DNA from: Saccharibacillus sp. O23
GTDB lineage: Bacteria > Bacillota > Bacilli > Paenibacillales > Paenibacillaceae
NCBI RefSeq assembly: GCF_002205895.1
Contig: NZ_NJDE01000013.1
Coordinates: 32,097-96,096 of the forward strand
DNA length: 64,000 bases
Direction: 5' to 3'
Made by a program: the position numbers and the translations under genes. The notes below the pieces were generated by a model. It was not told the origin of the DNA. It worked only from the letters and a program-made list of their open reading frames with translations, and made no database searches. Shown here in pieces: positions 8,622-17,889 of this stretch; positions within the stretch are counted from its first letter, which is position 1; each line of letters opens with the position of its first letter.

Positions 8622-9581
8622 TCAGCCTACCTTGATGCGCGGATCGGCCGCGGAATACAGAATGTCCGTCAACAGATTGGCGCCGAGCACCGCGATGGCG
8701 GCGATCAGATTCAGCGCCATGATCGTCGGATAATCGCGGGACATCATGGATTGGAGCGTCAGTTGGCCGATGCCCGGCCATTGGAAGATCTGTTCGGTGA
8801 TGATCGCGCCGCCGAGCAGGATCGGAATCTCCAGTCCGACTACGGTGATCACCGGAAGCAGGGCGTTGCGCAGCGCATGTTTGTTCGTGACCCAGAATTC
8901 GTGCACGCCTTTGGAACGCGCGGTCCGCAGATAATCCTGCTTCAGCACGTCGAGCATGCTGGCGCGAACATAGCGGACTTTGCGGCCGGCGATCGCCGTC
9001 GCCAGCACGATCGCCGGCAGGATCATATGCCGGACGCGGTCCCACATGCCGCCGTCGCCGCCGAGCTGCTGCATGCCGCCGGTCGGCAGGACGCCCAGAT
9101 TCACGGCGAAGATATAGATCAGAGCCAGCCCGAGGAAGAAGTTGGGGATCGACGTGCCGATGAACGACAAGCCGGTCACGAAATAATCGATCTTGGTGTT
9201 CTGTTTGAGCGCGCTCAGGATGCCGAGCGGGACCGCGATCAGCAGCGCGAGAACCAGCGCGGCCAATCCCAACGTGACGGTCGGCATGATCCGTTCGCCG
9301 ACGAGCTGGGCGACCGGCGCGTAAGAGCTCATCGAGTAGCCCAGATCGCCGGTCAAGAGCGTGCCCAGCCATTTGACGTATTGGACGATCAGCGGATCGT
9401 TCAAGCCGAGCGCTTCTTTTTTGGCTTCGATGATCTCCGGCGACATATTCGGATCGATATACATGTCGACCGGGTTGCCCGGCGCCATATTCACGATGAT
9501 GAAGTTGATGATCGTGATGCCGAGCAGTACCGGAACGAAGATCAACAGCCGGCGAACGATATAAGTCAGCATGCGAGACAA
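8622..9581 (-). CDS. Peptide ABC transporter permease, DppB/OppB type
   Basis: A 319-residue inner-membrane permease starting MSRMLTYIVRRLLIFVPVLLG, typical of the DppB/OppB subunit. The periplasmic region has the family PGNPVD and LGLNDPLIVQYVKWL motifs, and the EAA loop reads YVRASMLDVLKQDYLRTARSKG. Six membrane helices are expected. It lies 33 bp after the second ATPase gene and 19 bp before the DppC-type gene. Confidence 0.93.
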   Translation of the reverse strand: MSRMLTYIVRRLLIFVPVLLGITIINFIIVNMAPGNPVDMYIDPNMSPEIIEAKKEALGLNDPLIVQYVKWLGTLLTGDLGYSMSSYAPVAQLVGERIMPTVTLGLAALVLALLIAVPLGILSALKQNTKIDYFVTGLSFIGTSIPNFFLGLALIYIFAVNLGVLPTGGMQQLGGDGGMWDRVRHMILPAIVLATAIAGRKVRYVRASMLDVLKQDYLRTARSKGVHEFWVTNKHALRNALLPVITVVGLEIPILLGGAIITEQIFQWPGIGQLTLQSMMSRDYPTIMALNLIAAIAVLGANLLTDILYSAADPRIKVG

Positions 9582-9614
9582 CCTCCTTTTCGGACGAATG
9601 GACGAACGTTTCGT

Positions 9615-10637
9615 TTATAACGTAAAATGGCAGGCCGCCGCGTGTCCGCCGTTGGTTCCGTCCGCGGCGAGCGGGGGTTCTTCCTGTCGGCAGAGCTCCT
9701 GCGCGAACGGGCAGCGGGTGTGAAAACGGCAGCCGGACGGCGGGTTGGCCGGCGAAGGCACGTCGCCCTGCACAACGATCTTCTCGCGTCCGCGCAGATG
9801 CGGATTCGGCACGGGATACGCGTTCAGCAGAATCCGCGTGTACGGATGTTTGGGATTGCGGAAGATCTCGTCTTTGGTTCCGATCTCCACGACTTTGCCC
9901 AGATACATGACCGCGATCCGCGTGCTGATGTATTTGACCGCTCCCAGCCCGTGGGCGATGAAGAGGTAAGTGAGGCCGAGTTCTTTTTGCAGCTCTTTGA
10001 GCAGGTTAAGGACTTGGGCTTGAATCGATACGTCCAGCGCGGACACCGGTTCGTCGCAGACGATGAATTTGGGGTTCAGCGACAAAGCCCGGGCGATCCC
10101 GATCCGCTGCCGCTGCCCGCCGGAGAATTCGTGCACGTAACGGTCTTTGTAAGAGCGGGGAATGCCGACCGCGTCCAGCAGCCGGTCGACTTCGGCATCG
10201 GCGGTCGAAGCGGTCGCTTTGCCGTGGGCGAGCATCGGTTCTTTGAGAATGTCTTTGACTCGCATCCACGGATTCAGCGAAGAAAAAGGATCTTGGAAAA
10301 TCATCTGCATCTCGGTGCGCAGCGGCCGCATCTTCGGCGTCGAATACCGGGTGATGTCTTCGCCTTTGTACAGGATTTGTCCGCCCGTCGATTGTTCGAG
10401 CCTCAGAATGGTCCGACCGATCGTCGATTTGCCGCAGCCGGATTCGCCGACCAGTCCCAACGTTTCGCCTTCGCGGATGTCAAGGCTGACGCCGTCGACC
10501 GCTTTGACATGGCCCCGGACGCGCCCGAGCAGTCCTTTGCGAATCGGATAATGCGTCTTGAGTCCGTTAAGCTGAAGCAGCGTGGACGCGGTCTCGGGCT
10601 GCGGTCGTTCGAGTACGGAAGAATCGAATTCGATCAT
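9615..10637 (-). CDS. Peptide ABC transporter ATP-binding protein, DppF/OppF type
   Basis: A 340-residue cytoplasmic ATPase. It has Walker [11 protein letters not shown]-loop MIFQDPFSSLNP, signature LSGGQRQRIGIARAL and Walker B FIVCDEPVSALD. The C-terminal extension carries [14 protein letters not shown], the Cys-rich oligopeptide-transporter tail (oligo_HPY). The start is fixed by AAAGGAGAG six bases upstream; its ATG overlaps the TGA of the preceding ATPase gene (ATGA), so the two are translationally coupled. Longer upstream frames are not coding. Works with the neighbouring DppD-type subunit as a heterodimeric motor. Confidence 0.94.
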   Translation of the reverse strand: MIEFDSSVLERPQPETASTLLQLNGLKTHYPIRKGLLGRVRGHVKAVDGVSLDIREGETLGLVGESGCGKSTIGRTILRLEQSTGGQILYKGEDITRYSTPKMRPLRTEMQMIFQDPFSSLNPWMRVKDILKEPMLAHGKATASTADAEVDRLLDAVGIPRSYKDRYVHEFSGGQRQRIGIARALSLNPKFIVCDEPVSALDVSIQAQVLNLLKELQKELGLTYLFIAHGLGAVKYISTRIAVMYLGKVVEIGTKDEIFRNPKHPYTRILLNAYPVPNPHLRGREKIVVQGDVPSPANPPSGCRFHTRCPFAQELCRQEEPPLAADGTNGGHAAACHFTL

Positions 10638-11644
10638 AAGAACTCTCCTTTCGCCTGAGTTTCGTAACCTTCCATATCGCCTTGCGCCGCCCAACAGCGG
10701 ACGCGGTGTCCTTCCGCCATTTCGAGCAGCGGAGGAGCCAGAGCCGAACATTTTTCTCTGGCCAAAGGGCAGCGGGTATGGAAACGGCAGCCGGAAGGCA
10801 TGTTTTGCAGCGGAGGAACCGTTCCGGGAATCGAAGCCAGCGTCTCGTCGTCGTCCGCGTCCAGATGGGGGATCGAACTCATCAAGCCGATCGTGTAGGG
10901 GTGCAGCGGTTTGTCGAACAAGGTGAATACGTCCGCTTCTTCGACGACCTGTCCCGCGTACATCACGATGACCCGATCGGCCATTTCGGCGACGACGCCC
11001 AGATCGTGGGTGATCAGCATGATGGCCGTTCCCGTTTCTTCGCGCAGCTTTTTCATCAAGTCGAGAATCTGGGCCTGAATGGTCACGTCGAGCGCGGTAG
11101 TCGGTTCGTCGGCGATCAGCAGTTTCGGTTTGCAGGAGAGCGCGATGGCGATCATCACCCGCTGACGCATGCCGCCGGACAACTTATGCGGATATTCGTC
11201 CATGATCTCTTCCGGCCGGGAGATGCCGACCTTGCGCAGCATATCGATCGCATGATCGCGGGCCTGCCGATTCTTGAGTTTCAGATGGAGCGAGATCGAT
11301 TCGATCAGTTGGCTGCCGATGGTGAATACCGGATTGAGCGAAGTCATCGGATCTTGGAAGATCATCGAGACTTCGCTGCCGCGAATGCGGCGCATCGCCG
11401 ATTCGGCGAGTCCCGTAATCTTGCGGCCGTTCAAGCGGATTTCTCCCCGACGAATCGAACCGTTTTTGCCGAGCAAGCTCATGATGGAGAGCGAAGTGAC
11501 GCTTTTGCCGCAGCCGGATTCGCCGACGATGCCGAGCGTCTCGCCCGCTTTGAGCCGGAAACTGACGCCGTCTACCGACGTCACTTCCCCGCGTTCCGTA
11601 CGAAACACCGTTTCGATCTCTTCTACTTCGAGCAAATCGTTCAT
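10634..11644 (-). CDS. Peptide ABC transporter ATP-binding protein, DppD/OppD type
   Basis: A 336-residue ATPase, first gene of the importer operon. It has Walker [10 protein letters not shown]-loop [12 protein letters not shown], signature [15 protein letters not shown] and Walker [13 protein letters not shown], followed by the [14 protein letters not shown] tail. It is divergent from the sensor-kinase gene at 11891, with about 250 bp between them; a TACAAT -10-like hexamer faces this gene in the spacer. Control by the adjacent YesMN-type pair is inferred from the arrangement, which is common in Paenibacillus for nutrient importers. Confidence 0.93.
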   Translation of the reverse strand: MNDLLEVEEIETVFRTERGEVTSVDGVSFRLKAGETLGIVGESGCGKSVTSLSIMSLLGKNGSIRRGEIRLNGRKITGLAESAMRRIRGSEVSMIFQDPMTSLNPVFTIGSQLIESISLHLKLKNRQARDHAIDMLRKVGISRPEEIMDEYPHKLSGGMRQRVMIAIALSCKPKLLIADEPTTALDVTIQAQILDLMKKLREETGTAIMLITHDLGVVAEMADRVIVMYAGQVVEEADVFTLFDKPLHPYTIGLMSSIPHLDADDDETLASIPGTVPPLQNMPSGCRFHTRCPLAREKCSALAPPLLEMAEGHRVRCWAAQGDMEGYETQAKGEFL

Positions 11645-11890
11645 CGAATCAGGCTCCTTTCCGATGTCAGGATATCTTTCGTTGTTGATCCTATTGTAAG
11701 GAACAATGACGTTTTCAGAAAGTGTTTCAGGTTGGCTTATGGAACTTGATTTGTGCCGAAAATTCGATTTATCCGGTAAAAAGGATCATTTTTTGTGCTT
11801 CGGGCATTTTTTTTATGCTTTAACGTTGCAGCGCAAGCGGCTATAATCGACGTAAAACGTCAGGTTGCGACAAAGAGAGGGGAAGTCGGT

Positions 11891-13702
11891 GTGAAGAAAA
11901 TTTACAATACTTTTTTTGTACGCAGGCTTTCGTCGTTTATGCTGCCGGTATTGATTCCGTTGGTCATGCTCGGAGGACTGGCGATCGCGATCATTCAGAA
12001 CTATGTAGGGAGCGAAGTACAGGCGGCGAACCGGCGGGTATTGGATCGGATGAGGGCGAACGTGGAGCTGCTGTTCGAGGAATTGGATACGCTGCATATG
12101 CATGCGGTGTCCAGCGCGCTCGAATTCGGCCGGCTGCGGGAGATGTTGAACGAGCCGCTGCCCGACCCCGAAGATTACCGGGATCTCGCTTCGTTCAAAA
12201 ATTTTATCGATTCGCCCGCGATCGCCAGGCCTTATATCGAATCGATCTACGTCTATGTGGCGAACGAACGCGCACGATTCATCTCGTCGACGACCGGAGG
12301 CATGATGGATTTCGACGACACGTACGATGCGGGATGGTACGACAGCTATACGGCGCATCGGTCGGAGCGGAACAAACAATGGACCGAGCCACGCTCGTTC
12401 GATAAATACGGATTGGCGAGCTTTCGCACCGACGTGATCTCGTTGTATCAGATGCTCGACATCAAAGGGAAAAACGACGCGGTGATCGTGCTGAACGTCC
12501 GACTTGATTATTTGAAAGAACAATTGTCCGGCCTGCCGACTTCGGCCGATCAGCATTTGTTGATCGCGGATCTGGACGGACGCGTAATCGCGCAGGGAGA
12601 AGGAGATCGCATCGACGGAACATCCGGGCTTTTGTTCGATCCTTACCGCCCGGAAGCGTTGTTCGGCGAATCGGCGTTCGGTTACGACGTGGCGGAACTG
12701 CAATCGCCCGATTACGGGCTGCGTTTCGCTTCGGTTACGCCGAATTCGGCCCTTTACGAACTGCCGATCCGCCTCGGCGTCTACACGGCGATCGCCGCCG
12801 GTCTGTCGATTCTCGCCGCGATCGCGATCAGTCTGCGGTTTGCCCGGCGCGACGTGCGAAATATCCGGCATATCGTCGATATGCTGCACGATGCCGAGCG
12901 CGGCACCGAACCTGCGACCCGCGCGGACAAAGAAGACGTCAACGGGTACATCGTGCAGCAGATTCTTGCTAACTTTCTGGAGAAAAAGTATCTCAAAACG
13001 CAGTTGGCCCAGCGGCAGGCGGTCAACGAGCTGATGGAACTGAGCGCGCTGCAATCGCAGCTGAATCCGCATTTTTTGCAGAATACGTTAGAGTCGGTCA
13101 AATGGAAAGCGGCGGCGATGGCGGGCGGCTTGGACAACGAGTTGACGCGGATGATCGAGCCGCTGGGCGATATTCTGAGAGCTGCGCTCGATCTGGAACG
13201 GAAATACGTGATGATCGAAGAAGAAATCCGTTATACCGAGTCGTATATCGCGATTCAACAGATGCGCAGCGGGGAGCGTTTCGACGTCGTCTGGGACTGC
13301 CGGGCGCAAGGAAGAGATGTCCGGATCTTGAAACTGCTGCTGCAGCCGTTGGTCGAGAACAGTCTGATCCACGGGATCGCCAATCGGCGAGGCGGACGGA
13401 TCAAGATCAAAATTTACGAGCGGCAGGGCGGAATCAGCGTATCGGTGTCCGATAACGGGGCAGGCATGACGGAAAGGCGTCTGGACGAATTGAAACGAAA
13501 ATTGGATGGGCCGTTCGGCCAATCGGCGCATATCGGGGTCTCGAATACGCATAAACGGCTGATTCTGGCTTACGGAAAACGTTCGGGCCTGCGGATCTTC
13601 AGCAAAGAAGGCTGCGGGACTCTCGTCAAAGTCATGATTCCGGCGGAAAAAGCGTCCGGAGCCGAACACCTTTTAACGGAACGAAATGAAAAGATTATGT
13701 GA
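11891..13702 (+). CDS. YesM-type sensor histidine kinase
   Basis: A 603-residue membrane sensor. The GTG at 11891 is preferred because a GAGAGGGG site precedes it and the first helix follows at once (about residues 12-37); an open frame upstream to 11795 lacks a site. A long extracytoplasmic sensing region (about 38-298) ends in a second helix (YTAIAAGLSILAAIAISL) followed by a HAMP-like linker. The cytoplasmic part has the His_kinase motif SQLNPHFLQNTLESVKW with phospho-acceptor His394, the N box LLQPLVENSLIHGI and the G box VSDNGAGM. A TATAAT lies at 11842-11847. Partner of the response regulator 81 bp downstream; it probably senses the solute imported by the divergent operon. Confidence 0.92.
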   Translation: MKKIYNTFFVRRLSSFMLPVLIPLVMLGGLAIAIIQNYVGSEVQAANRRVLDRMRANVELLFEELDTLHMHAVSSALEFGRLREMLNEPLPDPEDYRDLASFKNFIDSPAIARPYIESIYVYVANERARFISSTTGGMMDFDDTYDAGWYDSYTAHRSERNKQWTEPRSFDKYGLASFRTDVISLYQMLDIKGKNDAVIVLNVRLDYLKEQLSGLPTSADQHLLIADLDGRVIAQGEGDRIDGTSGLLFDPYRPEALFGESAFGYDVAELQSPDYGLRFASVTPNSALYELPIRLGVYTAIAAGLSILAAIAISLRFARRDVRNIRHIVDMLHDAERGTEPATRADKEDVNGYIVQQILANFLEKKYLKTQLAQRQAVNELMELSALQSQLNPHFLQNTLESVKWKAAAMAGGLDNELTRMIEPLGDILRAALDLERKYVMIEEEIRYTESYIAIQQMRSGERFDVVWDCRAQGRDVRILKLLLQPLVENSLIHGIANRRGGRIKIKIYERQGGISVSVSDNGAGMTERRLDELKRKLDGPFGQSAHIGVSNTHKRLILAYGKRSGLRIFSKEGCGTLVKVMIPAEKASGAEHLLTERNEKIM

Positions 13703-13783
13703 AAATATCTTCGATTTGCAAGCAAAATCATTGAAGATTCATAAATGATGTTATATAATCTGTCGAAAAAAGGAGGTTGGTGC

Positions 13784-14554
13784 ATGTATAAGCTGCTGAT
13801 TGCCGATGACGAAGCTGAAATCAGACATGGTCTGGGAAATTACTTCCCGTGGGACGAATTGGGATTCGTAGTGGACGGGTTCGCCCAGAACGGGCTCGAA
13901 GCCTTGGAATATATCGGCTGCCATTCGGTCGACGTGTTGTTATGCGACGTCTCCATGCCGGTCATGACGGGAATCGAGGTGGCGGAATACTTGCATAAAC
14001 AAAAAACCTCGCCGCGCATCGTGTTTTTGAGCGCTCACCGGGATTTCGACGCGGCCTGCCGGGCCATGGAGTTCGGGGTGCGCAGTTACATTCTCAAACC
14101 GACGCGGTATCAGGAGCTGAAAGAGATCTTCATGGCGCTGAAAAAAACGATGGATCTGGAGCTGCAAGCCGCAGAAGAAGGCGGCGGATCGCAAGCGAAA
14201 TCGGGACCCGATTTTCCCGTGGCGGAAGGAGCCGACGATCCGATCATTATGCGAATCATGCGTTACATCGAAGAAAACTGTTCGGAAGCTTCGCTCGAAG
14301 GTTCGGCGCTCGCGGTGCGGATGAACCCGACTTACGTCAGCAAATACTTCAAGCAGAAAACGGGCATCAACTTCTCCGAATATCTGAACGACGTGCGCAT
14401 GACGCGCGCCGCCGACATGCTGGAGCAAGGCGGCTGCCGAACGTACGAAGTAAGCGAGGCGGTCGGGTACCAGAATCCCAAAAATTTCACCCGATCGTTC
14501 AAACGCCGCTTCGGCAAGACGCCGCGCGAATTCCGGCAGGGGTTGGGACTGTAG
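13784..14554 (+). CDS. YesN-type response regulator, REC plus AraC DNA-binding domain
   Basis: A 256-residue regulator. An N-terminal receiver has acidic pocket ADDE (7-10), phospho-acceptor Asp55 (LLCDVSMPVMTG) and the conserved Lys in SYILKPTRY. The C-terminal AraC/XylS double helix-turn-helix (about 158-254) ends in the typical YQNPKNFTRSFKRRFGKTPREF. AAAGGAGG precedes the ATG at 13784. Paired with the YesM-type kinase; likely controls the divergent peptide importer operon, though no operator was identified. Confidence 0.93.
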   Translation: MYKLLIADDEAEIRHGLGNYFPWDELGFVVDGFAQNGLEALEYIGCHSVDVLLCDVSMPVMTGIEVAEYLHKQKTSPRIVFLSAHRDFDAACRAMEFGVRSYILKPTRYQELKEIFMALKKTMDLELQAAEEGGGSQAKSGPDFPVAEGADDPIIMRIMRYIEENCSEASLEGSALAVRMNPTYVSKYFKQKTGINFSEYLNDVRMTRAADMLEQGGCRTYEVSEAVGYQNPKNFTRSFKRRFGKTPREFRQGLGL

Positions 14555-14660
14555 AGTGCGCCCGTACCGATCGCTCGGAATCCGAATCCCGAAGCCGCAG
14601 TCTGGATAACGGCGCAGATCCGCGGAACGGAACATGCCGATATTCGGTCGAAGGTGCATG

Positions 14661-14692
14661 AAAAAGCCGGATTCCAAGGAATCCGGCTTTTT
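14661..14692. terminator. Bidirectional terminator between regulator and M20 hydrolase genes
   Basis: AAAAAGCCGGATTCC pairs perfectly with GGAATCCGGCTTTTT around a two-base loop; A and T runs on both sides allow it to serve the two convergent genes. Confidence 0.9.
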
Positions 14693-14758
14693 CGCGCTTC
14701 GATGGAAATTCGATCGGCGGAAATTCGATCGGTAAACGAGAGTAGGGCGGAGCGGCGG

Positions 14759-15964
14759 TCAGACCGAAGCGGTCTCGGCTTCCGCCGTCTCGGAAGCGGC
14801 GTTCAATCGCCCTTCGACGATCGCGAGAAACGCTCTGGCCGACATCGTCAAAGCGCGCTCGTCGAAATCGAATCTCGGATGGTGATGCGGGAAGTTCTCT
14901 TGATCTTCGAAAGCCGCGCCGACCATGATGAAAGTGCCCGGTTTCTCCTGAAGATAATACGAAAAGTCTTCGCCGCCCATCATGGCCGGAAGTTCGACCA
15001 GCTTCGCGATCTGTTCGTCCGTCAGTATGCGAACGACTTCGTCCGTTTCTTTGTGATGATTGAAGGTGGCCGGATAACCTCTCATGTAGCCGACTTCGCA
15101 GGTCGCGTCGAAAGAACGGCATAATCCTTCGCTGAGCGCCCGAATCCCGGATTCGATCCGATCGCGGGCGTCTTCTTGGAAAGTCCGCACGGTCCCGGTC
15201 ATCTTCGCTTGATCGGCGATCACGTTATGCGCGGACCCCGCGTGGAACGAACCGACCGTCAATACGGCGGGATGCAGAGGATCGACGCGTCGGCTGACGA
15301 GCATTTGCAGTTCGGTGATCAGCTGAGCGCCGAGCGCGACCGCGTCGATCGTCTGGTGCGGGGAAGCGCCGTGACCGCCTTTGCCTTGAATCAGCACCTC
15401 GAACAGATCGGCGCTCGCGGTCAGATAACCGTGCTTGTAACCGATCGTGCCGTAAGGTTGAAGAGAAGCCAGATGAATGCCGTAGACTTCGTCCACGCCT
15501 TCCAGACATCCGTCTTCGATCATGCTCTTGGCGCCGCCCGGAGGCGCTTCTTCGGCATGTTGGTGCAGCAGGACGACGCTGCCGGACAACTCTTCGCGAT
15601 GTTCGCTCAGAATCTTCGCCACCGCCAGCAGAGCGGCGGTATGGCCGTCGTGTCCGCAGGCATGCATAACGCCCGGGACGGTCGAGCGGTAAGGCACGTC
15701 TTTCTCGTCTTGGATCGGCAGCGCGTCGAAGTCGGCGCGCAGAGCCACGGTGATGCCCGGTTTGCCGCCGCGAATCGTGCCTACGACGCCGTTGCCGCCG
15801 ACGCCGGTACGAACCTCGATGCCGCCGAATTCGCGCAGCTTCTCCGCCACGAAAGCCGCGGTCGCGGTTTCTTGGAACGACAGTTCGGGATTGCGGTGCA
15901 GATAGCGTCTCCATTCGATCATCGTTGCTTCCAGTTCCGACAGCCTTGCGTTCCACTTTTCCAT
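14759..15964 (-). CDS. M20D amidohydrolase (N-acyl-amino-acid/hippurate hydrolase type)
   Basis: A 401-residue cytoplasmic metallohydrolase. Metal site HACGHDGHTA (His101, Cys103, His105, Asp106, His108), catalytic Glu pair in HQHAEEAPPGGAKSM, dimerisation-domain GKGGHGASPHQTIDAV and C-terminal metal ligand region GGEDFSYYLQEKPGTFIMVG. It belongs to the family that removes acyl groups from amino acids or indole-acetyl conjugates. It is convergent with the YesMN pair and is the second M20 hydrolase next to this peptide importer; joint use in peptide or N-acyl-amino-acid catabolism is inference. Confidence 0.92.
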   Translation of the reverse strand: MEKWNARLSELEATMIEWRRYLHRNPELSFQETATAAFVAEKLREFGGIEVRTGVGGNGVVGTIRGGKPGITVALRADFDALPIQDEKDVPYRSTVPGVMHACGHDGHTAALLAVAKILSEHREELSGSVVLLHQHAEEAPPGGAKSMIEDGCLEGVDEVYGIHLASLQPYGTIGYKHGYLTASADLFEVLIQGKGGHGASPHQTIDAVALGAQLITELQMLVSRRVDPLHPAVLTVGSFHAGSAHNVIADQAKMTGTVRTFQEDARDRIESGIRALSEGLCRSFDATCEVGYMRGYPATFNHHKETDEVVRILTDEQIAKLVELPAMMGGEDFSYYLQEKPGTFIMVGAAFEDQENFPHHHPRFDFDERALTMSARAFLAIVEGRLNAASETAEAETASV

Positions 15965-16160
15965 GGGATCACCCTTCCCGCGAGTTTGGATTGAGACGGC
16001 CGATCGTCGATAGCGGCTCGTCCATGTTCCCAGTGTACGTTGGCGGCAGATATGTTGACAGGCCCGTTGCTTGGGTTAGGTCTCTTTGTTTGCGCCAAAT
16101 CCGGGCCGAACGCGGGAAAAGGGATGCCGGGTTGAGAAAAAGGGATGCGGAATAGACATA

Positions 16161-16187
16161 AGCCGAAAGCGAAGCCTTTTTTCGGCT
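16161..16187 (-). terminator. Weak terminator-like hairpin after the YoaK gene
   Basis: AGCCGAAA pairs with TTTCGGCT around an 11-base loop; there is no clean T run on the minus strand, so this is tentative. Confidence 0.4.
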
Positions 16188-16224
16188 CCGCTTCGATGTG
16201 AGGAATATGGGAGATTGGGGTATG

Positions 16225-16971
16225 CTATCGGACTTGCCGGTTTTTCTCGGCAACAGGAGGCGCGGGTTCCCCGTCGGCATTCAAACCTCGGAACAGCTTC
16301 AACGCGATGATCAGGATCAAAGCCGTGACCGCGATCGGCATCCAGATCGCGCTGAACGGACGATTCACTTCCGCCAGACCGGCCACGAGCGCGCCGAAGC
16401 AGTAGACGGCGACGGCCGTCAGACGAAGCCACGTCTCGCCGCCGATCCGCGAGGGTTTCTCAGAGCTTCGCACAAGCGTGCGGAAAAACGCGGTGACGTC
16501 TTCGATGACGCTGGCGATATTGTTCGTCAGCACGGTGGTAGAGATGCCCGCGATTCCGAGCCTGCGCGCCGCCGTGGTCTGCATGCCCATGGCGACGCTG
16601 AGCAGGATAATCAACAGATGCAGCCGCGATTCGCTCATGACGGGTTCGGCCGCTGCCGCGAAGATCAAATAGAAAGCCAGCTGTATCGCCAAGATGGTCG
16701 TGATTCTCGTCGGCCAGAAGCTCGGGGTCTTGTCGCCGCCCAGCAGTGCGGCGGCGGCCGCATTGCCGACGACAAACCCGAGACAGGCGAGCGCCGCGCG
16801 CAGAAAGGACAGCTCGGCCACGTCCGCAAACGACATGCCGAGGATCACGATATTGCCCGTCATATTGGCCGTAAAGACCCGGCCGAGGTGGATATAGCCG
16901 ACAACGTCGACGATGCCGGCCGTCATGCAGAGCAGCATCAGGACGCCGCTGCGCCAGGTTTTGACATGCAC
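16225..16971 (-). CDS. YoaK family (DUF1275) membrane protein
   Basis: A 248-residue integral membrane protein of the YoaK/DUF1275 family. Six or so hydrophobic segments; the first carries AGIVDVVGYIHLGRVFTANMTGNIVILG, a region diagnostic for the family (TGN motif). Function is unknown in the family. Divergent from the methyltransferase gene, with about 180 bp between them. Confidence 0.9.
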   Translation of the reverse strand: MHVKTWRSGVLMLLCMTAGIVDVVGYIHLGRVFTANMTGNIVILGMSFADVAELSFLRAALACLGFVVGNAAAAALLGGDKTPSFWPTRITTILAIQLAFYLIFAAAAEPVMSESRLHLLIILLSVAMGMQTTAARRLGIAGISTTVLTNNIASVIEDVTAFFRTLVRSSEKPSRIGGETWLRLTAVAVYCFGALVAGLAEVNRPFSAIWMPIAVTALILIIALKLFRGLNADGEPAPPVAEKNRQVR

Positions 16972-17149
16972 AAAGGCTCATTCCTTTCTTGTGAATTGCA
17001 TTTTCGATTTTCGCCGGGAAACAAAAGCGGTCTTCCGACTCGGAGCCGCGTTCGGCAAAGAGGCGGCGGCCCCGAAAAAGGGTTATGATGAGAGGGAACG
17101 CTGCACGATCCGAAAAAGATTCTTCGACAAAGGCGGAAGGAGGGCGACC

Positions 17150-17728
17150 GTGCACGAGTTGTATCCGATACTCAGTTGGACGCTGACGGCGATCGTGCTG
17201 CTGGCGGTGCTGATGATCTTCGCCGCCAGCGTGCGCAACGGCATCACGCCGATGCCGACGAGCCGGCCGGTGCGGCGCATGGTCATGCGCGAGATCGGCC
17301 GGCTTCCGGAAGGCTGCGAGATCGTCGAAGCCGGCGCGGGATTCGGCACGCTGGCGCTGAACCTGGCGCGGCGGTTTCCGCTCTGCCGGGTGACCGGCGT
17401 GGAGAATTCGCTCGTGCCGCTGCTGGTCTCCCGGCTGCTCGGCCGGTTCAATCGTCTGCCGGTCAGCCGGTTGGTCTTCCGGCGCGGCGATCTGTTCGAG
17501 TATCCGTACGAACAGGCGGACCTGATAGTCTGTTATCTGCATCCGGCCGCTATGCGGCGGCTCGGTCCGATCCTGCGGGAGCGGGCCAAAGAAGGCGCGA
17601 AGATCGTGAGCGTGTTCTTCGCGTTCGACGGATGGGAGCCGGATTCGGCGGCGGTCTGCGGCGATCTGCACCGCACGAAAGTGTACGTGTACCACGTGCG
17701 GAAGCATCCGCTCGACGTGCGGGTGTAA
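17150..17728 (+). CDS. Class I SAM-dependent methyltransferase with N-terminal membrane anchor
   Basis: A 192-residue protein. The GTG at 17150 is chosen because GGAAGGAGGG lies five bases upstream; the longer upstream frame overlaps the divergent promoter region and has no site. A hydrophobic helix (about residues 6-25) precedes a Rossmann-type core with motif I IVEAGAGFGTLALNLARRFP and the acidic motif II end GVENS, then DLIVCYLHP (motif IV position). This resembles small membrane-tethered methyltransferases of unknown substrate. The stop is followed by about 160 bp without a gene. Confidence 0.8.
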   Translation: MHELYPILSWTLTAIVLLAVLMIFAASVRNGITPMPTSRPVRRMVMREIGRLPEGCEIVEAGAGFGTLALNLARRFPLCRVTGVENSLVPLLVSRLLGRFNRLPVSRLVFRRGDLFEYPYEQADLIVCYLHPAAMRRLGPILRERAKEGAKIVSVFFAFDGWEPDSAAVCGDLHRTKVYVYHVRKHPLDVRV

Positions 17729-17889
17729 ACGACGCCGCGACGAATCCGCTACGGCGGCGGATCGGCGGCAGGTACGCAATGCGCCGAACGGAAGCTGCAG
17801 AACGCCGCGGCTCGACCGTTCGCCTGTTCGAAGAAGCGTCTGTCGGTCGGCAATCGTCTTATTTTTAACCCAAAGGAGCGAATAAGAAC

